From: Shewanella halifaxensis HAW-EB4
GTDB taxonomy: Bacteria > Pseudomonadota > Gammaproteobacteria > Enterobacterales > Shewanellaceae
Reading direction: 5' to 3'
Assembly: GCF_000019185.1 (NCBI RefSeq)
Contig: NC_010334.1
Span: forward strand, 3,534,001-3,598,000
DNA length: 64,000 bases
The stretch's first letter is position 1, and each line of letters begins with the position of its first letter. Shown here one piece after another: positions 36,720 to 46,047 of the stretch. The position numbers and the translations under genes were made by a program. The notes under the pieces are model-generated. The model worked only from the letters and a program-made list of their open reading frames with translations. It was not told the origin of the DNA and did no database searches.

Positions 36720-37982
36720 CTAAGCACTAGCCTTAAAATTGTTATCGCTAAAGCGCATCATTTCATGCACTAATTCAAGCACTTTGCTCATCAACTTTAA
36801 CTCGGTATGGCCTGCTAATTCTTCAGCAAAGGCTTTAGGGTTATCTAAACCGTGTACCCGCTTAATCGCTAACAGGTCATCACTCACCGCTAAACACAGC
36901 CTTTCTTGCTGGCCAAATTCTAGTACTGGCTTTTTCAACTGTTTAGCAAATACAGTGAGCTTTTCCTCAACCGCAGGCGATAGCAACCTTGCAGCAGTCA
37001 TCAACTCTTTGGCATGGACTCGATATTGGCGATTAAACTCATTAGAAGCGCTTTTATAGCGTTCGCCTCGACGCTTAATACCAAAATCATTGCTAATACT
37101 CATCTCCTGTGCAAAAGGAAAATCTAATAATACGCCATGGCGATAATAGCTATCTCTCACCGTTCGAGTGGTGCTTTTACCATCGGCATCTGTGGTGGTC
37201 TCAGTGCGCTTTATAACGTAATGAAAACGATAGAGCTGGTAATCAAATTGATGAATATCGCCTTGATAAGTGCTCTTATACAGGCTTTGAATTTCTCGCA
37301 GATCATTACCGCGGTCAAACTCCTTAAAGCTGCCTTCCAGCTCTTTAGCCAGCTTTTTGCCCTCAAATGGGACGGCTTCCAAATTATTATTAAATAAAGC
37401 GTCTTTTAAAAAGATTTTATCCGACAGCTTATTGCGCCACTTCGTTCGGGTTCTAAGCCAAAACAGCATTAACACACCAATCATGCCGTTGTGCACTGCA
37501 AATCCTGAGCTCGGATACCAAAAGCCTAAAAATGAGGCCAAGCTATCGAAGTAAAAATCCCAATACCAATATGGCCACTGCGGAATTAGTTGCAGTGCGG
37601 CGCCAACAGCTGCCATCAGTAGCATTCTGCCCCATATAGGACCTGGTACTGGTAAGCGCTTGCCTTTATCCTCAAAATAACGCGTTAACGTTGCTAGCAC
37701 TAACATCGGATACCAAACAACGCTGTAGCGAAGTGCACTGCTGAGAACTTGCATCACAAAGTCTGGTACCACTAATCCCAGCTCAAAAGCGATAGGCAGT
37801 AAAGCAAAGAACAGCGAAATTGCACAGAAAAAACGATACCAGTTATCACTATAATCGAGCGGCCCCTTGTGATGCTCGACTCTACGGACTAATGCGAGTA
37901 GATCGTCTTGGCTCTTTGCTGCTTCGACATCGGTGCGGATCGCGGCAATATTGCGAGTCACTTGAGCATTATGAGCAAGCAT
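36720..37982 (-). CDS. DUF3137-like membrane protein, copy B
   Basis: 420 residues. A short N-terminal helix is followed by a TM block (about 50-190) and a large C-terminal soluble domain with SDKIFLKDALFNNNLEAVPFEG, FDRGNDLREIQSLYKSTYQGD and the tail AGHTELKLMSKVLELVHEMMRFSDNNF. It is homologous through its full length to the next upstream gene. The start overlaps the stop of copy A by 14 bases, so translation is probably coupled. The family call rests on resemblance and on association with LemA; function is unknown. Confidence 0.75.
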   Translation of the reverse strand: MLAHNAQVTRNIAAIRTDVEAAKSQDDLLALVRRVEHHKGPLDYSDNWYRFFCAISLFFALLPIAFELGLVVPDFVMQVLSSALRYSVVWYPMLVLATLTRYFEDKGKRLPVPGPIWGRMLLMAAVGAALQLIPQWPYWYWDFYFDSLASFLGFWYPSSGFAVHNGMIGVLMLFWLRTRTKWRNKLSDKIFLKDALFNNNLEAVPFEGKKLAKELEGSFKEFDRGNDLREIQSLYKSTYQGDIHQFDYQLYRFHYVIKRTETTTDADGKSTTRTVRDSYYRHGVLLDFPFAQEMSISNDFGIKRRGERYKSASNEFNRQYRVHAKELMTAARLLSPAVEEKLTVFAKQLKKPVLEFGQQERLCLAVSDDLLAIKRVHGLDNPKAFAEELAGHTELKLMSKVLELVHEMMRFSDNNFKASA

Positions 37983-39336
37983 GCGTGTTGATCTCCGTAT
38001 CTTTTACTGGTGTTGCTTGCGTTACTTGTGTGAGATTGGCGGCTTTATGTGTATCGCTAACAAAACGGGTATCACTTACAAAATTATTATCAGATAGACG
38101 CATTAGTTCATGTATCGCCTCGAGTAGCTTTTGCACGCGCTTTAGCTCTGTATGACCCGCTATTTCCTTATAAAATTCATCCGGTTTTACCAGTGAATGT
38201 TTACGATTTTCAATAATTAGCTTACTGGTAGAGGCTATACACAAACGACCATCAGGGGCGATCTCCACCATAGGCGAGATAAAGTGACGATTGAGATCGA
38301 GTAGCGTTTCTATCATCGCAGGGGTTAAAAAGCGTGCCGCGGTGAGTTTATCGCAGGCCTGTACTCGAAAAATATCATTAAATGCATTCGATTCAGTGTG
38401 ATACTTTTCTTGGTAAACCGAACCTTTTAGCTTTACCTCATCCTCGGCATCGATACATAAGCCTTTAGCAAAAGGAAAGTCGAGTAAAATGCCGTAACGA
38501 TGACGGTCTTCATACACGGTCTTGGTTTTATAACCACCATTACCATCTGAGCTAGTTTGGCTGCGTTTTACCGTATATTGAAAGTGATAAAGCTTATAAT
38601 TAAAGCTGTGCTGCTCGCCTTGATAATGCCCCTCAAACATCTGCTGTATATCACGGGTGCCATTACCACGACGAAACTCTGCAAACTGTTTTTCGAGCGC
38701 ACAGGCTTTATCTTCCGCTGCAAGCTTAGTTTCTTTTAAGCCATTATTAAATAGCGCGTCTCGCAGGAATATTTTATCTGAAAGGTGTTTACGCCAATTG
38801 GCACGATAATCCAGCCACACCCAAGTGAGTGAGCTGGCAATAACCAACACAAACCACAACGAAAATTGATGATCGTCAATTTCGCCTACACTAATCACAT
38901 AGCCAAAGCCATACATCAGCGCCCAATAGATTTTCGGCCACTCAGGTACATATAGCGTAACAGCAACCATTGCCGCTACCAGCAGTGCAAAGTTAACAGG
39001 CATAGGTACAGGCAGCCAACCGCGCTCGTGGCAAAAACTGACTAACAATGTGCTCAGCGCTACTGGGAGCCAATAACAAGAGTCATCGATAATAAGCTTG
39101 GCTAGCATTTCAATCTCGTCATAACCAAGGCGCATGAATATGAGAATGATGCACAAGACGCTGGCTGCGACCAATAACCACTTAATGCCGTGCGTTATCT
39201 TATCGCGGTAATCTAACGGTCCAGGGTGGTGTTTAACTTGGGTGATGACTTCGAGAAGCTCATCTTGAGAGGTAGCGGCGTCAACATCTTTGCGAAGCTT
39301 GTCGATATGTTGTGCGACCAATCGGTTATGCTGCAT
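37969..39336 (-). CDS. DUF3137-like membrane protein, copy A
   Basis: 455 residues, same architecture as copy B: N-terminal helix (DVDAATSQDELLEVITQVKHH, PGPLDYRDK), TM block, then SDKIFLRDALFNNGLKETKL, FRRGNGTRDIQQMFEGHYQGE and AGHTELKRVQKLLEAIHELMRLSDNNF. It has about 30 extra residues at the C-terminus, rich in Thr/Asp/Val repeats (RFVSDTRFVSDTHKAA). The frame runs further upstream to 39381, but AGGA is placed for the ATG at 39336. It is the first gene of the operon with copy B and LemA. Confidence 0.75.
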   Translation of the reverse strand: MQHNRLVAQHIDKLRKDVDAATSQDELLEVITQVKHHPGPLDYRDKITHGIKWLLVAASVLCIILIFMRLGYDEIEMLAKLIIDDSCYWLPVALSTLLVSFCHERGWLPVPMPVNFALLVAAMVAVTLYVPEWPKIYWALMYGFGYVISVGEIDDHQFSLWFVLVIASSLTWVWLDYRANWRKHLSDKIFLRDALFNNGLKETKLAAEDKACALEKQFAEFRRGNGTRDIQQMFEGHYQGEQHSFNYKLYHFQYTVKRSQTSSDGNGGYKTKTVYEDRHRYGILLDFPFAKGLCIDAEDEVKLKGSVYQEKYHTESNAFNDIFRVQACDKLTAARFLTPAMIETLLDLNRHFISPMVEIAPDGRLCIASTSKLIIENRKHSLVKPDEFYKEIAGHTELKRVQKLLEAIHELMRLSDNNFVSDTRFVSDTHKAANLTQVTQATPVKDTEINTHACS

Positions 39337-39684
39337 TGAGAGTCCTTTTACAATTAGGTCAACAACAGGCCTTAGGGCCAAAAATATGGCGGATTATACT
39401 GAAAAGCGACCATAACGACAGAGACTTAAGTCGCTTACTCTATAATTATGTTCAAGTTTTTAATTATTCTGTTTTTGTCAAACTCAGTAATACTCAAGGT
39501 ACGATAAAAGGAGCCGCACCGATATACTGTAGGAAGTGAGTAAGGATCCTAATTCCTTAGTGGTGTTCAGACGGCTCTTATTGGACAGCTCTTGTTAGGC
39601 AATTAGGAGCAACGAGCAACTTTCTTGTAAATAAGACGCTGTAGCAAAAGCCCCACTTATAATCCTATCTCAAGTAAATAGGCA
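39337..39684. other. Intergenic region upstream of the DUF3137-lemA operon
   Basis: About 350 bp between the operon start and the tdk terminator. It must contain the operon promoter, but no operator, RNA or coding frame could be recognised. Confidence 0.4.
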
Positions 39685-39718
39685 TTAAAAAAGGCTAACA
39701 CCTTGACAGTGTTAGCCT
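39685..39718 (-). terminator. Terminator of tdk
   Basis: A 10-bp perfect stem AGGCTAACAC/GTGTTAGCCT (39692-39701 with 39709-39718) is followed on the minus strand by six Ts, 27 bp past the tdk stop. Confidence 0.92.
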
Positions 39719-39744
39719 CTCTTATCCTCTAGGGGCGATAAAGC

Positions 39745-40323
39745 CTAATCCCAGATAAATTCTCTAAAATGCTTTCGGCATACAGACTCGTAACTTTCGT
39801 TACCGCCAATGGCCACCTGCTCACCTTCACGCATCGGTTTGCCATCGCCATCGAGGCGTACCACCATGTTGGCTTTACGGCCGCAGTGACAGATGGTTTT
39901 AAGCTCTACCAGCTTATCTGCCCATGCGAGTAAATAGTGGCTACCGCTGAACAACTCACCCTGGAAATCGGTTTTAAGGCCATAGCACAACACCGGGATA
40001 TCTAAGATATCAACCACATAGGTCAGCTGTTTCACCTGCTCTTTACTTAAAAACTGAGATTCATCAATTAAGATACAGTGTAAGGTCTTGTCTGCATGGC
40101 TAGTGCTGATCATCTGAGTAAGATTGTCATTACTACCAAATACTTGCGCCTCGGTTTCGATACCAAGACGAGAAGCCACTTTACCCACACCATAGCGGTC
40201 ATCTATTGAGGCTGTCATGACTAAGGTATGCATACCGCGTTCGCGGTAATTATAAGAAGACTGCAATAACGAAGTTGATTTACCCGCATTCATGGCTGAG
40301 TAATAGAAATATAGCTGCGCCAA
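39745..40323 (-). CDS. tdk: Thymidine kinase
   Basis: 192-residue type II thymidine kinase that phosphorylates thymidine to dTMP with ATP (pyrimidine salvage, cytoplasm). The P-loop is SAMNAGKST near the N-terminus, the Walker B-like segment is LIDESQFLSKEQV, and zinc ligands appear in ICHCGRKAN and near the C-terminus in SVCRKHF. Length and motifs match E. coli Tdk. It is a single-gene unit with its own terminator. Confidence 0.96.
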   Translation of the reverse strand: MAQLYFYYSAMNAGKSTSLLQSSYNYRERGMHTLVMTASIDDRYGVGKVASRLGIETEAQVFGSNDNLTQMISTSHADKTLHCILIDESQFLSKEQVKQLTYVVDILDIPVLCYGLKTDFQGELFSGSHYLLAWADKLVELKTICHCGRKANMVVRLDGDGKPMREGEQVAIGGNESYESVCRKHFREFIWD

Positions 40324-40701
40324 ACTAAAATCCTTAAAGGTGAGTTCACGCCTAGTTTAGCACTATTCACAATAAAAAATCACCTTACAGACACCATTCA
40401 GTGACACCTATCAACGGGAAAGTAATAAAAATCTACACCTGACAAAGTACTTCTATTTTAGTGAATTTTGGTCGGTACGGCTTAGAATTTGATTTAAGCG
40501 GCAAAATTTCACTATTTTAAATATTGAAAGAGGTATAAACCATAGTGTAAACATCTATTTACTCATAGCCACATTATGTGACAAACACTACAAAACGCAC
40601 ACAAAACCCTGCATTGATGCACAAAATAGCTCAAATTAAGACACTTTTAATACGCAAACATTAGATTAGAAGCACAATTATAATAAAGGAAGTCAAAATC
40701 A
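40324..40701. other. Divergent intergenic region tdk / M3 peptidase
   Basis: 378 bp, AT-rich, holding the two divergent promoters. No hairpin, RNA or coding frame was recognised, apart from the AAGGAAG ribosome-binding site just before the peptidase ATG. Confidence 0.4.
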
Positions 40702-42837
40702 ATGCATAAGACACTCGTTGCAGCGGCTATTGCCGCAACCCTAGCCTTGAGCGGCTGCTCATCAACGACGCCAACTCAAAACTCAAGTGTAGAGATGGTG
40801 CAAAGCCAAAATCCATTCCTGCAAGCAAGCAAATTACAATATGAAGCGCCAGACTTCACTCAGATAAAAGATGAACACTTTCAACCCGCGTTAGAGCTAG
40901 GGATCGAAGAGCATTATCAAGAGATCTTGACGATAGCTAACAATCCACAGGCGGCAACGTTTGAAAATACCATCGTGGCGATGGAAAAAAGTGGCGAACT
41001 GCTCAACCGTACCTCAAAAGTTTTCTATAACTTAACCGGCTCAAACAGTAACCCTGAACTGCGTAAAATACAGGGTGAAATGGCCCCAAAAATGGCGGCT
41101 CACTCAGATAACGTCAACCTCAATCCGGCTTTGTTTTCACGCATAGAGGCACTCTATAACCAGCGTGCCAACCTAGGTTTATCGCCAGAAGAGAACCGTT
41201 TAGTCGAAGTTTACTACAAGCGCTTTGTTCGCGCCGGAGCCAAGCTTACAGAAGATCAAAAACAGCAGATCCGTGTGCTTAATGAAGAGCAATCTACCCT
41301 GACTAATGAATTTGCTCAGCGTTTAATGCGTCTAACCAAAGAGATCGCGGTCGTTGTCGATACTAAAGAGCAACTTGCAGGCTTATCAGACAGTGCGATT
41401 AAGGCCGCCGCAATTGATGCGAAAGCTAATGGTCAAGAAGGCAAATACCAGCTCAATCTCACTAACACGACTCGCCAACCTGTGCTCTCGCAGTTACAAG
41501 ACCGAGAGCTGCGTCAGCAGATCTGGCAAGCCTCGGCCAACCGTGGCCTTGAGGGTGAGAATGAAACCGCATCTTTGGTTGCGCGCCTAGCCCAGCTTCG
41601 CGCCGAGCGAGCAGAACTACTCGGTTATGATAACTGGGCTGAGTACCGCCTAGAGCCGCAGATGGCTAAGACGCCTGAAGCCGTTTATAAGATGTTTGGT
41701 TCTATGGTGCCTGCTGTTGTCAAAAACACCCAAAAAGAAGCTGCTGACATTCAAGCGATGATTGACAAAACTGGTGGTGATTTTGAATTAGCACCTTGGG
41801 ACTGGGCCTTCTATGCAGAGCAAGTACGCAAAGAGAAGTTCGACCTAGATGAAAGTGCAACCCGCCCCTACTTCGAGTTTGACCGTGTCTTGGAGGATGG
41901 CGTGTTCTTTACGATAAAAGAACTCTACGGCGTAAGTTTAACGCCGCGTCCCGATCTGCCAGTTTACCACCCTGACGTAAAAGCTTACGAGATGTTCGAT
42001 GAAGATGGCACCAGTATGGCAATCTTCTATGCTGACTACTTCTCTCGTGAAGGCAAACGCGGCGGCGCTTGGATGAGCTCATTTGTAACTCAATCAGAAT
42101 TGCTGAATAGCAAACCGGTTGTGGTTAACGTGATGAATATTAAGAAGGCCCCAGCAGGCGAGCCAACTTTTGTTAGTTACGATGAAGTGACAACTATGTT
42201 CCATGAAATGGGTCATGGCACCCACGGTATGTTCTCAAAAGTTGTCTACCCGACACTGTCTGGCACAGCGGTATCACGAGATTTTGTCGAGTTCCCATCG
42301 ACTTTCGAAGAAGATTGGGCGGCCCATCCAAAAGTGCTAGCCAACTACGCCAAACACTATGAAACGGGTGAACCTATTCCACAGGAGTTACTCGGTAAGC
42401 TGCTTAAGTCTCGTAGCTTTAACCAGGGCTTCGACACCTTAGAGTACATGTCTGCAGCGCTTGTGGATTTAGAGTGGCATACTCTTAAGGCCGGTGCGCC
42501 ACTGCAAGATGTCGCCAGCTTTGAAGCTGCCGCCCTTAAAAAGCACGGCGTCGACTTGGTAGCGGTACCACCACGTTATAAATCAACTTACTTTGCCCAC
42601 GCTTTCCCTGGTGGCTATTCGGCAAGTTATTACGCTTACATGTGGAGTGAGATTTTAGCAGCCGATGCGTTTGCTTACGTACAAACACAAGGTGGGCTTG
42701 ATCGTGAGATTGGCATGAAGTTTAGAAAAACAATCCGTGAAGTAGGTAACACCGTCGCGCCTATGGATGCCTACAAAGCCTTTAGAGGCCAAGAGCCAAC
42801 TACTGACGCCCTACTTAAGCGTCGTGGTTTAGACTAG
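40702..42837 (+). CDS. M3 family metallopeptidase lipoprotein (Dcp-like)
   Basis: 711-residue zinc oligopeptidase. The N-terminal lipoprotein signal ends ALSGC (Cys19), so the enzyme is likely anchored in the envelope rather than cytoplasmic as E. coli Dcp is. The catalytic motif FHEMGHGTHG gives H501, E502 and H505, with the third ligand Glu in FVEFPSTFEEDW. The C-terminal FAHAFPGGYSASYYAYMWSE is typical of peptidyl-dipeptidase Dcp. It probably trims small peptides in the periplasm to dipeptides. Single-gene unit with a strong terminator. Confidence 0.9.
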   Translation: MHKTLVAAAIAATLALSGCSSTTPTQNSSVEMVQSQNPFLQASKLQYEAPDFTQIKDEHFQPALELGIEEHYQEILTIANNPQAATFENTIVAMEKSGELLNRTSKVFYNLTGSNSNPELRKIQGEMAPKMAAHSDNVNLNPALFSRIEALYNQRANLGLSPEENRLVEVYYKRFVRAGAKLTEDQKQQIRVLNEEQSTLTNEFAQRLMRLTKEIAVVVDTKEQLAGLSDSAIKAAAIDAKANGQEGKYQLNLTNTTRQPVLSQLQDRELRQQIWQASANRGLEGENETASLVARLAQLRAERAELLGYDNWAEYRLEPQMAKTPEAVYKMFGSMVPAVVKNTQKEAADIQAMIDKTGGDFELAPWDWAFYAEQVRKEKFDLDESATRPYFEFDRVLEDGVFFTIKELYGVSLTPRPDLPVYHPDVKAYEMFDEDGTSMAIFYADYFSREGKRGGAWMSSFVTQSELLNSKPVVVNVMNIKKAPAGEPTFVSYDEVTTMFHEMGHGTHGMFSKVVYPTLSGTAVSRDFVEFPSTFEEDWAAHPKVLANYAKHYETGEPIPQELLGKLLKSRSFNQGFDTLEYMSAALVDLEWHTLKAGAPLQDVASFEAAALKKHGVDLVAVPPRYKSTYFAHAFPGGYSASYYAYMWSEILAADAFAYVQTQGGLDREIGMKFRKTIREVGNTVAPMDAYKAFRGQEPTTDALLKRRGLD

Positions 42838-42930
42838 GCTCTTAACGCGATAGGCTCCGTATTACTGTCATTGAACAGTGAGATGAGTACAAAGCGCTAA
42901 GCCATGGCCTGAATTGCATGACCTGAAAAC

Positions 42931-42963
42931 AAAAAATCCGCTCTTAATAGAGCGGATTTTTTT
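42931..42963. terminator. Bidirectional terminator M3 peptidase / NhaC transporter
   Basis: A 12-bp perfect stem AAAATCCGCTCT/AGAGCGGATTTT around TAAT, with A and T runs outside, separates the two convergent genes. Confidence 0.93.
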
Positions 42964-43045
42964 ATCGAATGATTTTCTATGTCAAATGGATTACTCCATC
43001 AAATTCCAATCATCATTGCCGATATTATGGCCTAAACTGTTTACG

Positions 43046-44626
43046 CTATTGCTTACACTGGCTGTCTGGCGAACACGCCTTAATACGCAGTGCTATAATG
43101 CTGATCACAAACAACACGCTACAGGCAACCAAACCAGCCATCACAGACTCAGTAAAGCCAAGTACGATGTAACCGACTAAGCTAATACCCGCAACGATTA
43201 ACGCATAAGGTAGCTGTGTCATCACGTGGTCAATATGGTGACAGTTGGCACCCGTCGACGACAAGATTGTAGTATCGGAGATTGGCGAGCAGTGATCGCC
43301 AAATACCGCACCAGCCAATACCGCTGCCAACATAGGTAACATCATTCCCGTGTGGCTACCCATCGCCATATCGGCAGCAATCGGCAACATGATACCAAAG
43401 GTACCCCAGCTCGTGCCGGTTGAAAATGCCGTTAGACCCGCTAGCACAAATAGTACCGCTGGAAGCATAGCAAATGGAATATTGCCTGTAGCTAGGCTCG
43501 CCATATATTTACCCGTTTCAAGCTGACCAATTACACCCGCAATCGTCCATGCAAACAGCAAGATATAGATGGCAGGTAGCATAGACTTCGCACCTTCAAA
43601 CAGGCCTTTAGCGATCATTGGCTTAGCCACGCCTTGGTAAATGACTAAAGCAAGTGTTACCGCTAAACCTATTAACGCACCGAAGAACAGCGATGAACCG
43701 ACATCGGTATTTTCGAATGCACCAATCAAGCTAAATTCTAAGCCTTTAGCGGTTAGAACATCGCTGCCGCTGCTAACCATAAAGTAAAAAGTCGCAAACA
43801 CTAATACCGCGATAGGTAGGAATAAGCCCATGATCTTGCCAGTATCGGCTTCAGGTAGGCCTGAATTCGCTCCAGGTGGTAAACCTTTAGATTCGTCATA
43901 AAGATGTCCTTTCTGCGCATTTAACTCTTGTTGACGCATAGGGCCAACATCTAATCCCATCAAGGCAACACAAAGTAGCAGCAAGAGTGCAAAAATCGCA
44001 TAGAAGTTCATTGGGATCATCTGCACGAATATGCTCAGATGCCCTGTATCGGCAAAACCGTGCGCCGTTAAAATGCCACCAATCAAGGCGATGATATAGG
44101 CACCCCAGCTTGAAACTGGTGAGATCACGCAGATAGGCGCAGCAGTCGAGTCCAGCAAGTAAGCTAACTTACAACGAGAGATGTAGTAACGGTCGGTCAG
44201 TGGTCTTGCAACACTACCAACAACTAAACTGTTGAAGTAGTCATCAATAAACACCACACAACCTAGGAACATCGTCAGCAGTTTAGCATCACGTTTATTG
44301 CGGATATGAGAACGAGCCCAATCGGCAAAGGCTCTAGCTGAGCCACTCACGGTGATCAGCGCAGTGATCATGCCGAGCAATACTAGAAAACCTAGAATAT
44401 AAAGATTCCAGCTATTAAAAGCACCATCATCCCATACGAGACTTAATACCTTATCACTTAAGTATTGACCCGTTTGCAGTGCAGAGAAATCGGTAAGCAG
44501 TAGCGCTCCCAATAAAATCCCTAGCCCCAAAGAGAGTAAGACACGACGCGTTAACATCGCCAGTACGATTGCAACTACCGGAGGCAGCAGCGATAGAGCC
44601 GAATCGGCATAGCTTATAATTGTCAT
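43046..44626 (-). CDS. NhaC-family transporter, predicted lysine transporter (LysW type)
   Basis: 526-residue polytopic membrane protein of the Na+/H+ antiporter NhaC superfamily, with about 12 hydrophobic helices. Motifs include VFIDDYFNSLVVGSVARPLTDRY, STAAPICVISPVSSWGAY, FSTGTSWGTFGIMLPIA and GDHCSPISDTTILSSTGANC. Sequence alone would suggest a generic antiporter, but the leader carries a lysine riboswitch (44706-44930). Comparative genomics of the riboswitch (Rodionov and colleagues) linked NhaC-type proteins called LysW to lysine uptake. Lysine import repressed by lysine is therefore the best prediction. The start is an ATG with weak GAAG upstream. Confidence 0.88.
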   Translation of the reverse strand: MTIISYADSALSLLPPVVAIVLAMLTRRVLLSLGLGILLGALLLTDFSALQTGQYLSDKVLSLVWDDGAFNSWNLYILGFLVLLGMITALITVSGSARAFADWARSHIRNKRDAKLLTMFLGCVVFIDDYFNSLVVGSVARPLTDRYYISRCKLAYLLDSTAAPICVISPVSSWGAYIIALIGGILTAHGFADTGHLSIFVQMIPMNFYAIFALLLLLCVALMGLDVGPMRQQELNAQKGHLYDESKGLPPGANSGLPEADTGKIMGLFLPIAVLVFATFYFMVSSGSDVLTAKGLEFSLIGAFENTDVGSSLFFGALIGLAVTLALVIYQGVAKPMIAKGLFEGAKSMLPAIYILLFAWTIAGVIGQLETGKYMASLATGNIPFAMLPAVLFVLAGLTAFSTGTSWGTFGIMLPIAADMAMGSHTGMMLPMLAAVLAGAVFGDHCSPISDTTILSSTGANCHHIDHVMTQLPYALIVAGISLVGYIVLGFTESVMAGLVACSVLFVISIIALRIKACSPDSQCKQ

Positions 44627-44705
44627 TTTTTTATTTCTTCGCTAAATACGAATGGAGGCCGACTGAACTGGTGGGATATAGCAATAGATATCTGATTACA
44701 CCTGT

Positions 44706-44930
44706 CCTATCAGTAGCGCTCCATAGCCATATTAATGGTTCGTCATTAATATAAAAATTCTTATCTTCCAGATAAGAAATACTATGGCAGTGCTGTCCCT
44801 ATTTGGTCACAGCCCCAGCAACTAGCCCCGATATGCTATGTCACTTCGGCATTAAATCCTTTCTCGATAGCTCAGCGGCATCACCCTACTTATCGATACT
44901 CATATTTAATGCACCTCTACTTCTCAGGAC
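44706..44930 (-). ncRNA. Lysine riboswitch (L box)
   Basis: Read on the minus strand, the leader shows the L-box signature elements in order: AGTAGAGGTGC at the P1/J1-2 side, the GAGTATCGATAAGTAG loop-E-like part, TTTAATGCCGAAG, then TTGCTGGGGCTG, a P5 arm CCATAG ... CTATGG, and the closing GGAGCGCTACT. The AGTAG at the 5' side pairs with CTACT at the 3' side to close P1. About 80 bases separate it from the transporter ATG. No terminator hairpin with U-run is seen there, so control of translation is more likely, but the expression platform is unresolved. Confidence 0.9.
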
Positions 44931-44963
44931 GCAATTTAAGCCTAGCTCAAAAAGCGTGACAGA

Positions 44964-45010
44964 CATAAAAACATAAGCGGCTTTAGGGATGCTACCCTAA
45001 AGCCGCTTAT
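44964..45010 (-). terminator. Terminator of etfBA
   Basis: A perfect 16-bp stem (44973-44988 with 44995-45010) around a 6-base loop is followed on the minus strand by GTTTTTA. It lies about 110 bp past the etfA stop and upstream of the riboswitch leader of the next gene. Confidence 0.85.
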
Positions 45011-45123
45011 CGTGACACAGATCACCAATAATACCAAATGCAACTTATAGCCATTAACAACTCAACTATCAGTGCATAACATTTCCACACTGTGTAAGCG
45101 TTGTTCTGGCTTTAAGGGTTACA

Positions 45124-46047
45124 TTAAAGCTTGGCTAATAATTCTGGTACCGCTTCAAATAGATCGGCTTCAAGACCGTAATCTGCTATCTGGAAAATCG
45201 GCGCTTCAGGATCTTTGTTGATGGCCACAATCACCTTTGAGTCTTTCATACCAGCAAGGTGCTGAATCGCGCCCGAAATACCGACGGCAATATATAAGTC
45301 AGGCGCAACTATTTTACCCGTTTGACCCACTTGTAAATCATTTGCTACAAAGCCTGCATCAACCGCTGCACGAGATGCACCAACCGCACCATCAAGCTTG
45401 TCAGCAAGTTGCTCTAACATAGCGAAGTTCTCGCAATTGCCTAAAGCACGACCGCCAGCGACTACAACTGATGCACTACCCAGCTCAGGACGCTCTGATT
45501 CAGTCAGGCTTTGAGCAACAAACTCAACCTGTGAGCTAAACGCTTGCGAAAGCGTCACTAGTGCTGCACTACCGTCTGCTGCTACTGCATCAAACGCACT
45601 AGAACGCACTGTCATCACTTTTTTATCATCTAAGCTCTGCACTGTCGCTAAACCGTTACCCGCGTATATAGGGCGAACGAATGTGTCACTGCTGACGACC
45701 TCAATCACTTCTGAAAGCTGAGACACATCTAAAAGTGCTGCTACGCGAGGTAAGACGTCTTTACCAAAGCTTGAAGCTGCGGCAAGAATATGTTGGTAAT
45801 CGGATGCAATTTCCAGCATCAACTCAGATACACTATCAGCCAGATGATTCGCGTATGCTGGCGCGTCTGCCACTAAGACATTACGTACACCACTGAGTTT
45901 TTGAGCTTCGCTTGCCACTGAACCACAGTTATGACCGATAACTAATAGGTCTATATCCCCACCGATGGCTTCGGCACATGCAACGACCTTAGCGGTATCC
46001 AGTTTTAGACTGGCGTTATCGTGTTCTGCTAATACTAAAATTGCCAT
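45124..46047 (-). CDS. etfA: Electron transfer flavoprotein alpha subunit
   Basis: 307 residues. With EtfB it forms the FAD-containing ETF that takes electrons from acyl-CoA and other dehydrogenases to ETF:quinone oxidoreductase. The C-terminal FAD-binding domain is clear: VVAGGRALGNCENF, GASRAAVDAGFV, QVGQTGKIVAPDLYIAVGISGAIQHLAGM and the final AVPELLAKL. The start overlaps the etfB stop by one base. In this genome it probably serves isovaleryl-CoA dehydrogenase of the liu pathway among others. Confidence 0.96.
   Translation of the reverse strand: MAILVLAEHDNASLKLDTAKVVACAEAIGGDIDLLVIGHNCGSVASEAQKLSGVRNVLVADAPAYANHLADSVSELMLEIASDYQHILAAASSFGKDVLPRVAALLDVSQLSEVIEVVSSDTFVRPIYAGNGLATVQSLDDKKVMTVRSSAFDAVAADGSAALVTLSQAFSSQVEFVAQSLTESERPELGSASVVVAGGRALGNCENFAMLEQLADKLDGAVGASRAAVDAGFVANDLQVGQTGKIVAPDLYIAVGISGAIQHLAGMKDSKVIVAINKDPEAPIFQIADYGLEADLFEAVPELLAKL

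Noticed and set aside
43046..44626. Plain Na+/H+ antiporter call
   Set aside because: The lysine riboswitch in the leader makes lysine transport a better prediction, although coupling to Na+ or H+ is still likely.
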